From: Candidatus Poseidonia sp.
Lineage (GTDB): Archaea > Thermoplasmatota > Poseidoniia > Poseidoniales > Poseidoniaceae
NCBI GenBank assembly: GCA_016778305.1
Contig: JADHPT010000006.1
Coordinates: 40,994 to 104,993, forward strand
DNA length: 64,000 nucleotides
Reading direction: 5' to 3'
Every line of letters begins with the position of its first letter. Position 1 is the stretch's first letter. Under the pieces are notes generated by a model. It saw only the letters and a list, made by a program, of their open reading frames with translations. It had not been told where the DNA came from and searched no databases. Shown in pieces: positions 1 through 8,867 of this stretch. Both the position numbers and the translations under genes were made by a program.

Positions 1-340
1 CGCTGATGGTTCCCATGAGCGAACCATAAGTCCGTTCCATGTAGATGTAAACGCCACCGGATTGGGGCATTGCACTGGCGAGCTCTGATTTTGAAAAGGC
101 ACCCGTTAGGACCACAGAGGCAGCCAATACGAAGGCAAACCACATGCCGTCACCTGCGACTTCTTGAGCGAAGGCCGGGAGAATGAACAAGCCAGAGCCC
201 AGCATTGAGGACAAGGAGAGAATCACTAAGGTGGCGAGTCCTATGGTTCGAGAGAGTGTCCCTTTGATCTCTTCAGAAACAGCCCGCACATCGCCCGAGG
301 CTACGCCTTTCAGTATGTTTTCTACAGTTTCTTTTGCCAT
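1..340 (-). CDS. APC-superfamily amino acid permease, N-terminal part (cut by window edge)
   Basis: The first ~113 codons of an integral membrane transporter are present; the rest lies outside the window. Translation starts at ATG (338-340) behind a GGGGGA ribosome-binding site. After a ~35-residue polar N-terminus the sequence runs into a first membrane segment with the unwound-helix signature SSMLGSGLFILP, then FAFVLAASVVLTG and a PQSGGVYIYMER stretch. These are typical of TM1-TM3 of amino acid/polyamine/organocation (APC) permeases, in which the GSG turn binds the substrate backbone. It follows the aminophenol-type gene pair on the same strand but has its own leader, so it may import an amino acid or related amine. 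The family is well supported; the substrate is unknown. Confidence 0.85.
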   Translation of the reverse strand, partial: MAKETVENILKGVASGDVRAVSEEIKGTLSRTIGLATLVILSLSSMLGSGLFILPAFAQEVAGDGMWFAFVLAASVVLTGAFSKSELASAMPQSGGVYIYMERTYGSLMGTIS

Positions 341-395
341 GGTATGTCCCCCGAAATCAGGCAGAAAAGTGGGTCTTAACTCGTGGATAACTTAA

Positions 396-422
396 GTTTA
401 TATTAGTTATTTGTATTAAATA
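396..422 (-). promoter_or_regulatory. Candidate archaeal promoter of the APC permease
   Basis: On the minus strand this AT-rich stretch contains TATTTAAT (415-422) and TATAAAC (about 396-403), both acceptable archaeal TATA boxes 55-80 nt before the permease ATG. The separate promoter suggests that the permease is not simply the tail of the upstream dioxygenase operon. Confidence 0.4.
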
Positions 423-451
423 CCATGTGAATCCCCGGATTCCGGAAAAAT

Positions 452-1867
452 TCATTCGCCCAAATGAACGATCACTTTCATTTCAACGGCGATGGGGGTC
501 GGAAGTGCATCGATGGCGAGAGTCGTACGAGTGGGACCAATCTTACCCAGAGTCTGGGCCCAAACGTCATTGTATCCCTTGAAATCACGCTTCATGTCCA
601 CGAGGAAGGTTGTCACGTCAACGACTTGGTCCATGGAAGCACCGGCCTCCTCGACGATTCGCTTGACGTTGTTGACCACAGCATGTGTTTGTGCTTCGAT
701 GTCGTAATCCAAGGGTTCACCATTCTCATCGTGAATTGGCCCACCTGGAATGGCATTGGTACCGGGCTGTCGCGGTCCAACGCCAGAAAGGAAGAGCATG
801 TTTCCTACCTTGCGTGCATGAGGATATGCCCCGACGGGTTTTGGTGCAGAATCCGTGTTGACTGAACCTTCGGCTTCGGTAGGTTCCCAAAGGTCGGGAC
901 CCGAGGGTGTCTGTTCAATGACAGGGTTTTCTTCAGTTGTATCGCTTTCATCGACCGTGTCAAGGACGCCCCGTTCTCCGTGGAAATACTCAACGTCGTC
1001 CTCGTCATATTCCTTGTCCCCGGCGCCTGATGGCGTCGGGTCAATGGAAACCACGGCACCACCTGCGCCGTGAATCGGTTCGTAGGCGAGTACCTCGCCA
1101 GTGAGATCGTTTCTGTTTCCGTTCATCGCTGAAAGCCACCACATGGGTTTGAAGGCAACAACCTTCTGCACGCGTATCTGTCGCTGAATCGTGCGGGAGA
1201 GTTGACCGACATCCTCCAATCTTCCTTGCTTGAGGAATTCAAGGATTTTCAGATTCCATTCGTCATCCTTGAGCGAGTGGATTTTATCATCCTCGGGCTG
1301 GATAAAATCGGTAAACATTCGATTGGAAAGCGACATTGCTGTCACCGCTACAGCACGCCGACCTTGTGCCTTGATCACGTCGAGGCAGGATTTAGCGAGA
1401 ACGGTCGTCTCGCTACGATTTGCGTACATGTTGGACGATACAATCACTGCAGGTATGGCGTTGTCGGGATTGAGCAGGGTGAGCGCAACAACCGAACCCA
1501 CGTCGATTGGGAATCCCTTGTAGTTCACACAACGGCTCTGAAGTCCTCGCTTCCTGTTGGCATCATCCCAAGCATGTGCAAATTCTTGGTCAATGTTGAA
1601 TGAATAATTGATTGACCCCAGGTCGTGGAAGTCATGGTCCACCATCACCCACTCTGGGTTCGGGTCTGATTGGATTTGGTGTCCAATGATTGACGGCCAG
1701 GTGGTTGAATAGATGACCAAAAGATCTGCATCCAATTCCTTGATGCTTTGAGCTGCCGCATCAAACGCATCCCTCAAGCGTTGCCAACCTTCGTTTTGGT
1801 CAGGGGCAAGCACGGTGTGGGGGTGGACAGGAACCACGAATGAACCGACCACGCGCCCTTCGGTCAT
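452..1867 (-). CDS. Aminophenol-dioxygenase alpha-subunit-like domain fused to RidA/2-aminomuconate deaminase domain
   Basis: A two-domain protein of 471 residues. Residues ~1-280 are a LigB-superfamily (class III extradiol dioxygenase) domain resembling AmnA, the alpha subunit of 2-aminophenol 1,6-dioxygenase, with VPVHPH near the N-terminus. An acidic low-complexity linker of ~70 residues follows. The last ~120 residues are a YjgF/YER057c/RidA domain (VGNMLFLSGVGP, then GPTRTTL with the Arg that binds substrate carboxylates in RidA enzymes). In the Pseudomonas/Comamonas pathway the deaminase AmnD is a separate RidA-family protein acting two steps after ring cleavage. I chose ATG 1867 because it overlaps the amnB stop codon as ATGA; an in-frame upstream extension to 1900 lies inside amnB. 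Domain calls are firm; substrate is inferred from context. Confidence 0.8.
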   Translation of the reverse strand: MTEGRVVGSFVVPVHPHTVLAPDQNEGWQRLRDAFDAAAQSIKELDADLLVIYSTTWPSIIGHQIQSDPNPEWVMVDHDFHDLGSINYSFNIDQEFAHAWDDANRKRGLQSRCVNYKGFPIDVGSVVALTLLNPDNAIPAVIVSSNMYANRSETTVLAKSCLDVIKAQGRRAVAVTAMSLSNRMFTDFIQPEDDKIHSLKDDEWNLKILEFLKQGRLEDVGQLSRTIQRQIRVQKVVAFKPMWWLSAMNGNRNDLTGEVLAYEPIHGAGGAVVSIDPTPSGAGDKEYDEDDVEYFHGERGVLDTVDESDTTEENPVIEQTPSGPDLWEPTEAEGSVNTDSAPKPVGAYPHARKVGNMLFLSGVGPRQPGTNAIPGGPIHDENGEPLDYDIEAQTHAVVNNVKRIVEEAGASMDQVVDVTTFLVDMKRDFKGYNDVWAQTLGKIGPTRTTLAIDALPTPIAVEMKVIVHLGE

Positions 1868-2766
1868 GCATCCCCCTCCTCGTGTGCGTGGCAAGGCCAT
1901 TCAACAACTGCATTACCGGTTCCAATGATGGTGCCGTAGCCGTGTAGGATCGCAGGATAGTTAGGGACGTCGAGGGTTGAAAGAAGCCATGAAAGTCCTC
2001 CTCCGTCACTCTCAGCGATGGCTTGTTCAGTGAATTCTGGCATTTCATCGAGGATTCGCTGGGCTTGTCCGGTTCGCATGTAATCGATGATTCGCATGTC
2101 CCAAAGGTGCATGGCATGGCTGGTAATGTGTTCTTTGCTCATGTCTTCGGGCACTTCGGATTCGGTGGTGAAGTGGCGGTGGGAGAGAGAATTGCTCGCA
2201 AGGACCACCACTCGCTTGCCGCTTGCTTCAATGGCTCGTCGTGTGACCCGTCCCAATTCGACCATGATTTCTTGCATGACTTCAACGGAGTAATATGCGG
2301 TGGAGCGGTTACTCGAAAGTACCACCATGGGCTTGTCCCACTCAGGATTGAACAAGTGACCGGTCGTGATGGTCCCGTAATCGACGCGGAAATCAGGATT
2401 TTCCATCATTTTTACCGGCAAACCTGCTGAGGCTGCTTCGTCATGAATTGCTTTAGCGAGTTCCACATCGATGTTCAAGTCGTAGTGATATCGGAATAAG
2501 TTTGGAAAGACTGGATCGACTGAGAGCCCTTCAAAATGAGGAAGGCCAAGAAAGTGGGTTCCAATATAGGTCTGCCAGTGGGGCGAAAGGACGACGATCG
2601 CATCGTATTCAATGTCGGCGAGTGAGGCTCGCAAACGTTCGTATCCCCACCTGAGTTGCTCCCAACCACCTTCAGCGACAGGTTCGTTTTGAGGGGGGTT
2701 TTCAGCGTACACCAAATGAGGGGGATGTGGGGCGATGCAGCCTGCAACGATTTTTCCCTTCACCAT
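1864..2766 (-). CDS. amnB: 2-aminophenol 1,6-dioxygenase beta-subunit-like (class III extradiol dioxygenase)
   Basis: A 300-residue LigB-superfamily enzyme expected to carry the Fe(II) site that opens an aminated aromatic ring. His14 (in APHPPH), His63 (in SPHW) and Glu252 correspond, with a constant shift of one, to the iron ligands I recall from the Comamonas aminophenol dioxygenase beta subunit (His13, His62, Glu251). Tyr130 and His196 match its acid-base pair in the same way. The ATG follows a strong GGAGGAAAC site. It is translationally coupled (ATGA) to the alpha-like/RidA fusion. It could also use a 3-hydroxyanthranilate- or protocatechuate-like substrate, but the RidA fusion and nearby aldehyde dehydrogenase favour an ortho-aminophenol. 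Confidence 0.82.
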   Translation of the reverse strand: MVKGKIVAGCIAPHPPHLVYAENPPQNEPVAEGGWEQLRWGYERLRASLADIEYDAIVVLSPHWQTYIGTHFLGLPHFEGLSVDPVFPNLFRYHYDLNIDVELAKAIHDEAASAGLPVKMMENPDFRVDYGTITTGHLFNPEWDKPMVVLSSNRSTAYYSVEVMQEIMVELGRVTRRAIEASGKRVVVLASNSLSHRHFTTESEVPEDMSKEHITSHAMHLWDMRIIDYMRTGQAQRILDEMPEFTEQAIAESDGGGLSWLLSTLDVPNYPAILHGYGTIIGTGNAVVEWPCHAHEEGDA

Positions 2767-2864
2767 GTTTCCTCCAGCCCGCCGAGGTTTAAGTCATCAT
2801 CGGACACAGCACATCCTCTGTTGACAAGGCTAAGTCTCAAACACCATCAGCCTTTGGAATCACC

Positions 2865-3359
2865 GTGAGCGAAGCGAGCAAGGCAACCCCCGTGGTCGAT
2901 GAACTCGTGCACCCCGTCGCACGTTCGGCGACATGGGAGGAGACCTGGATCAATGTCATCACGCCGGCTCTTTTTGGTTTGATCGTCGCAGGGATTTGGC
3001 AGTGGAAAATACAATCCATGCTCCCTTGGGGCCTCCCCAATCCGATACAAGGGGCTCTTCTTGTGATGCTCCTTCTTTCCCCACTGTTTCATTATTTTCT
3101 GACCGACCAACCGATGAATCGATGGACTGAATACGCTCTCGGCGTTGTAGTTCTGGGTGGATTTTTTGTTGTTGTTTGGCTCATGGGTGTTGGAGGGTTT
3201 GTCTGCGGTGGTTATCTCGCTGCCATTGTTTGGGTAGCGATCAGCACCTCGTGGTGGCGCTTCCATCTCCCACCGTTTCGTTCAGCCTTGTGGCATACCC
3301 TGGGAGTGAACATGGGTGCCTTTGGAGGCGCTTTTCTCGTGTTCGGTTTGGTAGGCTGA
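2865..3359 (+). CDS. Small integral membrane protein, unknown function
   Basis: 164 residues starting at GTG 2865, divergent from amnB. After a ~25-residue polar N-terminus there are about four hydrophobic segments (around residues 30-50, 60-78, 90-112 and 115-135, with a further C-terminal one). The SWWRFHLPPFR loop is basic and aromatic. The stop codon abuts the convergent panB stop. No family recognised. Confidence 0.6.
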   Translation: MSEASKATPVVDELVHPVARSATWEETWINVITPALFGLIVAGIWQWKIQSMLPWGLPNPIQGALLVMLLLSPLFHYFLTDQPMNRWTEYALGVVVLGGFFVVVWLMGVGGFVCGGYLAAIVWVAISTSWWRFHLPPFRSALWHTLGVNMGAFGGAFLVFGLVG

Positions 3360-4187
3360 TCACGAGGTGTAGGATTCCTCATCATTCGGGAAATCACCGC
3401 TTCGAACATCACCGCAATAGGATTTCAATGCACCGTCAATCTCCTCAGCGAGGTTGAGATAGCGTCGCAAAAAGCGGGGTGAGAAATCCATGGTGATGCC
3501 CAACAAATCATGCAGCACAAGGACTTGACCGTCAACGTCGGGGCCTGCACCGATTCCAATGGTTGGGATGCTGATAGATTCTGCTACCTTCTTGGCCAAT
3601 TCGCGGGGTATTTTCTCGAGGACAATAGCAAAACAGCCTGCGGCTTCGAGCAATTTCGCATCCTCGATCAACTTCTCTGCCTCTGTGTCTTCTTTCGCTC
3701 GCACCGAGTAGGTTCCGAATTTGTAGATGGATTGTGGCGTCAAACCGAGGTGCCCCATGACGGGTATTCCCGCAGTGAGAATACGCTCAACTGATTCCAC
3801 GATCTCGCTGCCTCCTTCGAGTTTCACAGCATGGCCACTTGCCTCCTTCATAATTCGAACAGCTGAATCCAGAGCTTGGCGAGAATTCCCCTGGTAGGTT
3901 CCAAAGGGCATGTCTACGACCAACAATGCACGATCAACGGCTCGTTCAACACATTGAGCGTGGTAAATCATGTGGTCCAGTGTCATGGGTACGGTTGTCG
4001 CCTGCCCCGCCATAACATTGGAGGCTGAATCACCGACCAGAATGACATCCACTCCAGCCTGGTCAACCAGACGTGCAAGGGAATAGTCATAGGCGGTAAG
4101 CATGGTGATTTTTTCACCTGCTCGCTTCATTTCCTGAAGCGTATGGGTAGTGACCTTTCGAGCGTTGCCGTGAACCGACATGGACAT
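3360..4187 (-). CDS. panB: 3-methyl-2-oxobutanoate hydroxymethyltransferase (ketopantoate hydroxymethyltransferase)
   Basis: Transfers a hydroxymethyl group from methylene-tetrahydrofolate to 2-oxoisovalerate, the first committed step towards pantothenate and CoA; cytosolic TIM barrel. The family blocks are all present: [30 protein letters not shown] (Mg-binding Asp), [36 protein letters not shown] and TIGIGAG, followed by [10 protein letters not shown] start at ATG 4187, just after the upstream gene ends; an in-frame ATG at 4271 would give a poorly conserved extension overlapping that gene. It is the last gene of the minus-strand run from ~11.4 kb. Confidence 0.95.
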   Translation of the reverse strand: MSMSVHGNARKVTTHTLQEMKRAGEKITMLTAYDYSLARLVDQAGVDVILVGDSASNVMAGQATTVPMTLDHMIYHAQCVERAVDRALLVVDMPFGTYQGNSRQALDSAVRIMKEASGHAVKLEGGSEIVESVERILTAGIPVMGHLGLTPQSIYKFGTYSVRAKEDTEAEKLIEDAKLLEAAGCFAIVLEKIPRELAKKVAESISIPTIGIGAGPDVDGQVLVLHDLLGITMDFSPRFLRRYLNLAEEIDGALKSYCGDVRSGDFPNDEESYTS

Positions 4188-4224
4188 TCCAAGCGGAGCG
4201 GTGTTTTCAAAGGCTCCCCCGGGT

Positions 4225-4956
4225 TTATTCCCATTCGCGAATGAAGGCAGGAAGGTGTTCGTTGAATTCATTCATCATTTCTTCAACCGTTGACGAAGCC
4301 AATAATTGCTGACGTGCCTCGAGTCCATCGAGACACAGCGCAGCGATATTGTAGATGGATTGGACGGAATCCGTCACGTTTTCTTCACAAATGGTTTCAA
4401 TCCATTCGGATAGCATTGTTTCATTGATGCTCATGTTTTCGCCTGCACGAGCCACAACTTTTCTGACGATATCCTTGAGGTATTCTTGTGTCTCCTCATC
4501 AAGAACACCTTCTTGTTGTAGATAAGTGACTTTACCAGATATGTAGAGTGCCGGATTAGGGTGGTCTTCGGGAACATGTTCCATGAGTGTGTGAACATCG
4601 GGAAGCATGCCTTCATCACCCACCAATTCTGCCATGCTCGGGTCATTGAAGGGTGGTAAGGCTGGCTCGATGACCTCGTCGACGAAGAAGCGTCTTCCGC
4701 CAGTGATGGTGATGAAGTGATGGACGCCGCGCGTCTCATGATGAACAATTTCCGCCTCACAGCCATGACGGCGTGGCCCATCCCATCCGTTGGCAGGGGT
4801 GAAGGAATCGTTGAGGACAAGACCGAACGGGCGTTCATCAAGTATGCAGGTGTCCAGCATTTGGCGGTAGCGGGGTTCAAAGACTCGCAATTCTTGAATT
4901 TCGCCAGGGAAGAGTACCATTGGAAGCACGAAGAGGGGCAAGGCGTCTTCGTCCAT
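4225..4956 (-). CDS. LON substrate-binding (N) domain protein
   Basis: 243 residues from ATG 4956 ([19 protein letters not shown]). The first ~190 residues match the Lon N-domain fold: [33 protein letters not shown], then a GCEAEI...ITGGRRF core. There is no AAA+ or protease domain, as in stand-alone Lon-N proteins that bind substrates or act as adaptors. The C-terminal ~60 residues are helical. It lies between aldehyde dehydrogenase and panB with gaps of under 40 nt, so probably in one transcript. An in-frame ATG at 5049 would overlap the dehydrogenase gene. Confidence 0.8.
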   Translation of the reverse strand: MDEDALPLFVLPMVLFPGEIQELRVFEPRYRQMLDTCILDERPFGLVLNDSFTPANGWDGPRRHGCEAEIVHHETRGVHHFITITGGRRFFVDEVIEPALPPFNDPSMAELVGDEGMLPDVHTLMEHVPEDHPNPALYISGKVTYLQQEGVLDEETQEYLKDIVRKVVARAGENMSINETMLSEWIETICEENVTDSVQSIYNIAALCLDGLEARQQLLASSTVEEMMNEFNEHLPAFIREWE

Positions 4957-4994
4957 GGTGCTAACACGTACCTGCGGCTTTTGAATATGTGTTC

Positions 4995-6443
4995 TCAGGG
5001 CTGACGAATACAGATGTTGGTTAATTCTGAAAAGAAGTCCATAGACCATGTTCCCCCTTCACGTCCAACGCCAGATTGTTTGACACCTCCGAAGGGTGTG
5101 CGGAGGTCTCGATTGAGCCAAGTATTCACCCATACGATGCCGCTTTCGATATTCTTCGCAAATGCATGACCTCGTTCAATATCCGCGGTCCAAACAGATC
5201 CCGCTAATCCATAATCAGTAGCGTTGGCCATGGCAATCGCCTCCTCATCTGTCGCAAAGGAATGAACCGTGACAACGGGGCCAAATATTTCCTCAGTAGC
5301 AGTACGTGATGAGGTTGAGAGGTTGGCAAAGACCGTTGGACGCAAAAATGCGCCCTCTTCGGGCATGTTGGCAACCGGTGCGTGACTGCTCGTGCCACCG
5401 GTGAGGATGTCTCCGCCTTCTTCGAGGCCTAAGTTGATGTACGCCTCTACCTTCTTGCGATGATCCATGGAGATCACTGAACCCATTTGCGTTGCTTCAT
5501 CCATGGGGTCGCCCACATTCAACGCGCTCACCTTTGCGGTAAATGAATGGATAAACTCGTCATAGATGCCTTCGTGAACCAAGACACGTGAACCACATAA
5601 ACAGACTTGACCTGAATTGGTAAACGATGCTCGAACGATGTCGTCCATGATGGTTTCAAGGGGCGCATCATCGAGCAGAATGGTGGCGTTTTTCCCGCCA
5701 AGTTCCAAGGACAATTTTTTGAACATAGGGGCGGCTGTAGCGGCAACGATTTTTCCCGTGGACGTGCCTCCAGTAAACGATATTCCACCGATGGACGGGT
5801 GTTCAACAATCGCTTGACCTACTTCGGGTCCGTAGCCATTGACGAGGTTGAAGACACCTTTTGGCAATCCGAGTTCATCAAGCGTTTCCGCAAGGAGGTG
5901 TGCGGTGAGAGGTGTTAACTCTGAAGGTTTTGCAACGATGGTATTGCCCATCAACAAGGCCGGGGCGACCTTCCATGTCAGGAGATACAAGGGGAGATTC
6001 CACGGTGTGATGAGGCCAACACATCCCACTGGTTTGCGATGCACGTGATTGACGGCGCCGTTTGCCGAAAAGGTCGGGACTTCATCATCACCGCCCATGG
6101 TTGCGAAGAATCGGAAATTACTGACGGAGCGATTTGCATCCACGCGTCGGGCAAGGGAGATGGGCTTTCCAGTGTCCAGTGATTCCAAGTGGGCGATCGC
6201 TTCTGATTTTGCTTCGAGAGCATCGGCGATGGAATGCAGCCACTTCACCCGTTGTTCAAGAGTGGTAGCACTCCATGCCTTCGACGCTTTGAGGGCTGCT
6301 TGGGTTGCTGCTTCGACATCATCTCCGTTTGAACGGGCCACCTGAGCAATTATTTCCCCCGTTGCGGGGTTGATGGTCGCGAGGGTTCTTCCTGATTGTG
6401 ATGCAACGAATTGGCCGTCAATGTAATTGAGAATTGGATTCAA
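4995..6443 (-). CDS. NAD(P)-dependent aldehyde dehydrogenase, 2-aminomuconate-6-semialdehyde dehydrogenase-like
   Basis: An ALDH-superfamily enzyme of ~482 residues that oxidises an aldehyde to an acid. Seen: PWNLPLYL, the cofactor-binding FTGGTSTGK, LELGGKN with the general-base Glu (~247), SGQVCLCGS with the nucleophilic Cys (~281) and EIFGPVV. I favour TTG 6443: a GGAGGTG site lies six bases upstream and the codon overlaps the stop of the preceding hydrolase (TTGA). The ATG at 6470 gives nine extra residues within the upstream gene. In the amn pathway such an enzyme (AmnC) oxidises the ring-cleavage product; the assignment rests on neighbours, since the family is promiscuous. Confidence 0.88.
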   Translation of the reverse strand: MNPILNYIDGQFVASQSGRTLATINPATGEIIAQVARSNGDDVEAATQAALKASKAWSATTLEQRVKWLHSIADALEAKSEAIAHLESLDTGKPISLARRVDANRSVSNFRFFATMGGDDEVPTFSANGAVNHVHRKPVGCVGLITPWNLPLYLLTWKVAPALLMGNTIVAKPSELTPLTAHLLAETLDELGLPKGVFNLVNGYGPEVGQAIVEHPSIGGISFTGGTSTGKIVAATAAPMFKKLSLELGGKNATILLDDAPLETIMDDIVRASFTNSGQVCLCGSRVLVHEGIYDEFIHSFTAKVSALNVGDPMDEATQMGSVISMDHRKKVEAYINLGLEEGGDILTGGTSSHAPVANMPEEGAFLRPTVFANLSTSSRTATEEIFGPVVTVHSFATDEEAIAMANATDYGLAGSVWTADIERGHAFAKNIESGIVWVNTWLNRDLRTPFGGVKQSGVGREGGTWSMDFFSELTNICIRQP

Positions 6444-7567
6444 TCCTGCACCTCCACTTCGAAGTGCCATCGGTCTTGATCAGGGTCCCATTCGTCCCAA
6501 GTAGGGACGGTTTCCAAAATTTCAATGTAGCGTTCTGGGACGATGCCAGGGACAATGAATGCCTTTTGACGATGCAGCGGATATGGATTTCTTAATTTGA
6601 TTCCCAAGACGCCCAAGAGGGCGCGTGCCACGTACCAAGTGGCTTGTGAATTCCATCCGTGTGCAATTTTGACAACGATGCCCAAACCCTTGGGATAGTC
6701 TGGGTGTTCAATCGCCATCCCCAACAGGCCGTCTGCGCCTTCCTTGGCGATGACTCTACCTTCGCCTGCTTTGAGAATTGTTGAATCCAGACGATTGAAT
6801 CCACCGACGAGATCAGGATGTCGAACCATTGCCTCCCAAATCCAATCGTCGTCTTTGTCACGAACCAATCCGGCGTAAATTTGAGCGAGTTCAGACACGG
6901 TATTGGAGACCGTTGGCAAACCGCACCCGTCCTTGGCCACACGAAGCGGCGTCCAATCGTTGCCCAAGTAGGTCCTCAATTGTTCCATGTAAGCGTGAAA
7001 AACCTCGTGGTTTGGAAGGGTGTAGCCCGCACGCGTCCAGCCTTTCCTGCGACAACCTCGCAAAATGGCAGCGTGTTCTCCAGAGCAGGTGTGATACCAA
7101 CGACGAGGTCGTCGGACTTGCCGTCCAAATTGAATCAAGGGCACGTCAAGTGGTGTGAGCATCAACGGCCATTCTGCCTCTGCGAGCAAGGATTGCGCAG
7201 CAGCCACGTGTTCTGTATCTCCGTTGTGGGATGCGACGGCGATGGACTTTTGTTCCCATGAACAATCTTCCAACTCTTCGGTAAATGCCTTGAGCATGAA
7301 GGGTTTCATCATCGAGCGGCCATAACAGAGGACGTTGCCCCCAAATGAATGGATGACTTCATCCCCGTGTGCCCAGGCAACAGCCCCGTGGATGGTGGTC
7401 TCAGATACACCGTTTCGGCGGTAATCGACCAGGGGTTCCCAATCGACTTCACGGCCGGTTGGAATTCCCTCCACCCGTTCACCGAGCGGTGATGTGGGAT
7501 ACATGGCAGAGCCGGGCTTTCCGGGTTCTACTGCAGAAAATGTATCGTGGTTAACGCCCATGCTCAT
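6440..7567 (-). CDS. Asparaginase II-family (Rhizobium etli-type) amidohydrolase
   Basis: 375 residues resembling the thermolabile R. etli-type L-asparaginase family (Pfam Asparaginase_II). Seen: an SxxK pair (Ser85-Lys88 in RSMMKPF), ASHNGDTEH (113-120), HTCSGEHAAIL (from 160; rhizobial enzymes have CSGKH, here Lys is Glu) and a Gly-rich ILKAGEGRVIAKEGADG block. It overlaps the upstream flavin oxidoreductase by ATGA and the downstream dehydrogenase by TTGA, so the three are tightly coupled. In this setting an amide or deamination role in aromatic-amine breakdown is as likely as asparagine hydrolysis; the substrate is open. Confidence 0.78.
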   Translation of the reverse strand: MSMGVNHDTFSAVEPGKPGSAMYPTSPLGERVEGIPTGREVDWEPLVDYRRNGVSETTIHGAVAWAHGDEVIHSFGGNVLCYGRSMMKPFMLKAFTEELEDCSWEQKSIAVASHNGDTEHVAAAQSLLAEAEWPLMLTPLDVPLIQFGRQVRRPRRWYHTCSGEHAAILRGCRRKGWTRAGYTLPNHEVFHAYMEQLRTYLGNDWTPLRVAKDGCGLPTVSNTVSELAQIYAGLVRDKDDDWIWEAMVRHPDLVGGFNRLDSTILKAGEGRVIAKEGADGLLGMAIEHPDYPKGLGIVVKIAHGWNSQATWYVARALLGVLGIKLRNPYPLHRQKAFIVPGIVPERYIEILETVPTWDEWDPDQDRWHFEVEVQD

Positions 7568-8820
7568 ACCTCCTTAAGCAATTTTTCAACCTGCGGTACA
7601 ACCTCTTCCATGTAAGCGGTCATGTTACGACAAACTCTGGCAGAATCGTGGTTGAAGAAATCAAACCAGGCCATGATGCGGTCGTTGGGGTGAAACCGTT
7701 CAACCATTTGTTGAGCTACTTCTTCGACATTTCCAATCAATGCATTGTTGGCAGCCTTGGTGACTTTGTCCGGGTCAATGGTTCCTTCGAGTGCGTTCCA
7801 ATATGCACCCAGAGCGATGTCAGCTTCTCGATGTGCCGCTGCTGATTGTTCTTCAGCGCTCAATCCATCTTCTGCATTGAGGAAGACAAAACTCGTTCTG
7901 GGCATGTCGCCTCTGACCCACGACCCACCGCTTGGATGAAAGACTTCAGCCATCCGTTCGTGGGTTGCATCGATCACTTCTGGTGATGTGATTGAGAGAT
8001 TGAATACCTTGACGGGTAAAATGGAATTGACAAAGGTTTGAGCCCTCGGGTCGTGGGTACCCGCAACGAGTTGCAGCAACTCTTTGCGGAATTCAGTTGG
8101 AATGATTTTCAAATCTTCAAAGACATAGCGATGAGGAATGGTGATTGAATCGGGGCGTTCACGAAGTGCCTCAAATTCGATTGCTGCCTCTTGAACAGCG
8201 GCCCAGTCTTCATCGCTTCTGAAAGATTCTCGTGTGAGGACAGTATCTCTGATCTGTGTTGAGTTGATGGTGTCGCCACGTAGCAAGCGGAGAAATATTT
8301 CGGCGGCTTCCATGAATATTTGACCACGAAGAGCAGGCCATGCTGCTTCCTCGATAGCGTTGCGCGGAACAATCCCGTAGGGACGAGCCATGAATTCAAA
8401 GCGACCCGCTGAAAAACCAACGTGCAGACGTCGCTTTTCAGAAGGATCAAGTCCGTGAAGCGTCAACAGGTTGGCCATTCGTTCGGCCTGAGCGATGGGA
8501 CCTCCCGAGGCGAGAATGGATACGACGGCACTCCCTATTTCGATGGAATTTGTGCGCCGAAAAGACTCGAGGGCCAATTGAGGGAAGTCTGTGCACAATC
8601 CGACTTCACCCTGCCAATGAGGTACTACTGGTCTTGAATTCGATTTTTGAGTTTCAGTTGAAAGGTGGGCTTGTGCAATCCATCCCACACCGAATCCAAG
8701 TTTGTCAGCACAGGCCAATTGTTCAAAGTAATTGTTGAGCATGACCGATTCGCTTGGAATGTGCCCATCACCATCAGGTGTCTGGGAAATGGAAAAGAAA
8801 ATGTCATGCTCCATTTTCAC
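7564..8820 (-). CDS. LLM-class flavin-dependent oxidoreductase (luciferase-like monooxygenase)
   Basis: 418 residues with a bacterial-luciferase-like TIM-barrel layout: an N-terminal beta strand (HDIFFSISQTP), LGFGVGWIAQAHLS, then IEIGSAVVSILASGGPIAQAERMANL, typical of F420- or FMN-dependent LLM enzymes, and LHVGFSAGRFEFMARPYGI. The C-terminal part (ALIGNVEEVAQQMVERF) matches the usual tail in which the enzyme name-giving family closes the barrel. It may hydroxylate or oxidise an aromatic or amine intermediate of the adjacent pathway; that is inference. The gene is coupled to the asparaginase-family gene. Confidence 0.8.
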   Translation of the reverse strand: MKMEHDIFFSISQTPDGDGHIPSESVMLNNYFEQLACADKLGFGVGWIAQAHLSTETQKSNSRPVVPHWQGEVGLCTDFPQLALESFRRTNSIEIGSAVVSILASGGPIAQAERMANLLTLHGLDPSEKRRLHVGFSAGRFEFMARPYGIVPRNAIEEAAWPALRGQIFMEAAEIFLRLLRGDTINSTQIRDTVLTRESFRSDEDWAAVQEAAIEFEALRERPDSITIPHRYVFEDLKIIPTEFRKELLQLVAGTHDPRAQTFVNSILPVKVFNLSITSPEVIDATHERMAEVFHPSGGSWVRGDMPRTSFVFLNAEDGLSAEEQSAAAHREADIALGAYWNALEGTIDPDKVTKAANNALIGNVEEVAQQMVERFHPNDRIMAWFDFFNHDSARVCRNMTAYMEEVVPQVEKLLKEV

Positions 8821-8867
8821 TCACTGCTCCTGTCCATGACGCCTTGGCACATAATCCGTATGGCGTG

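Noticed and set aside
4225..4956. Bacterial-type Lon protease
   Set aside because: Only the N-terminal substrate-binding domain is present; no AAA+ or Ser-Lys protease part follows.
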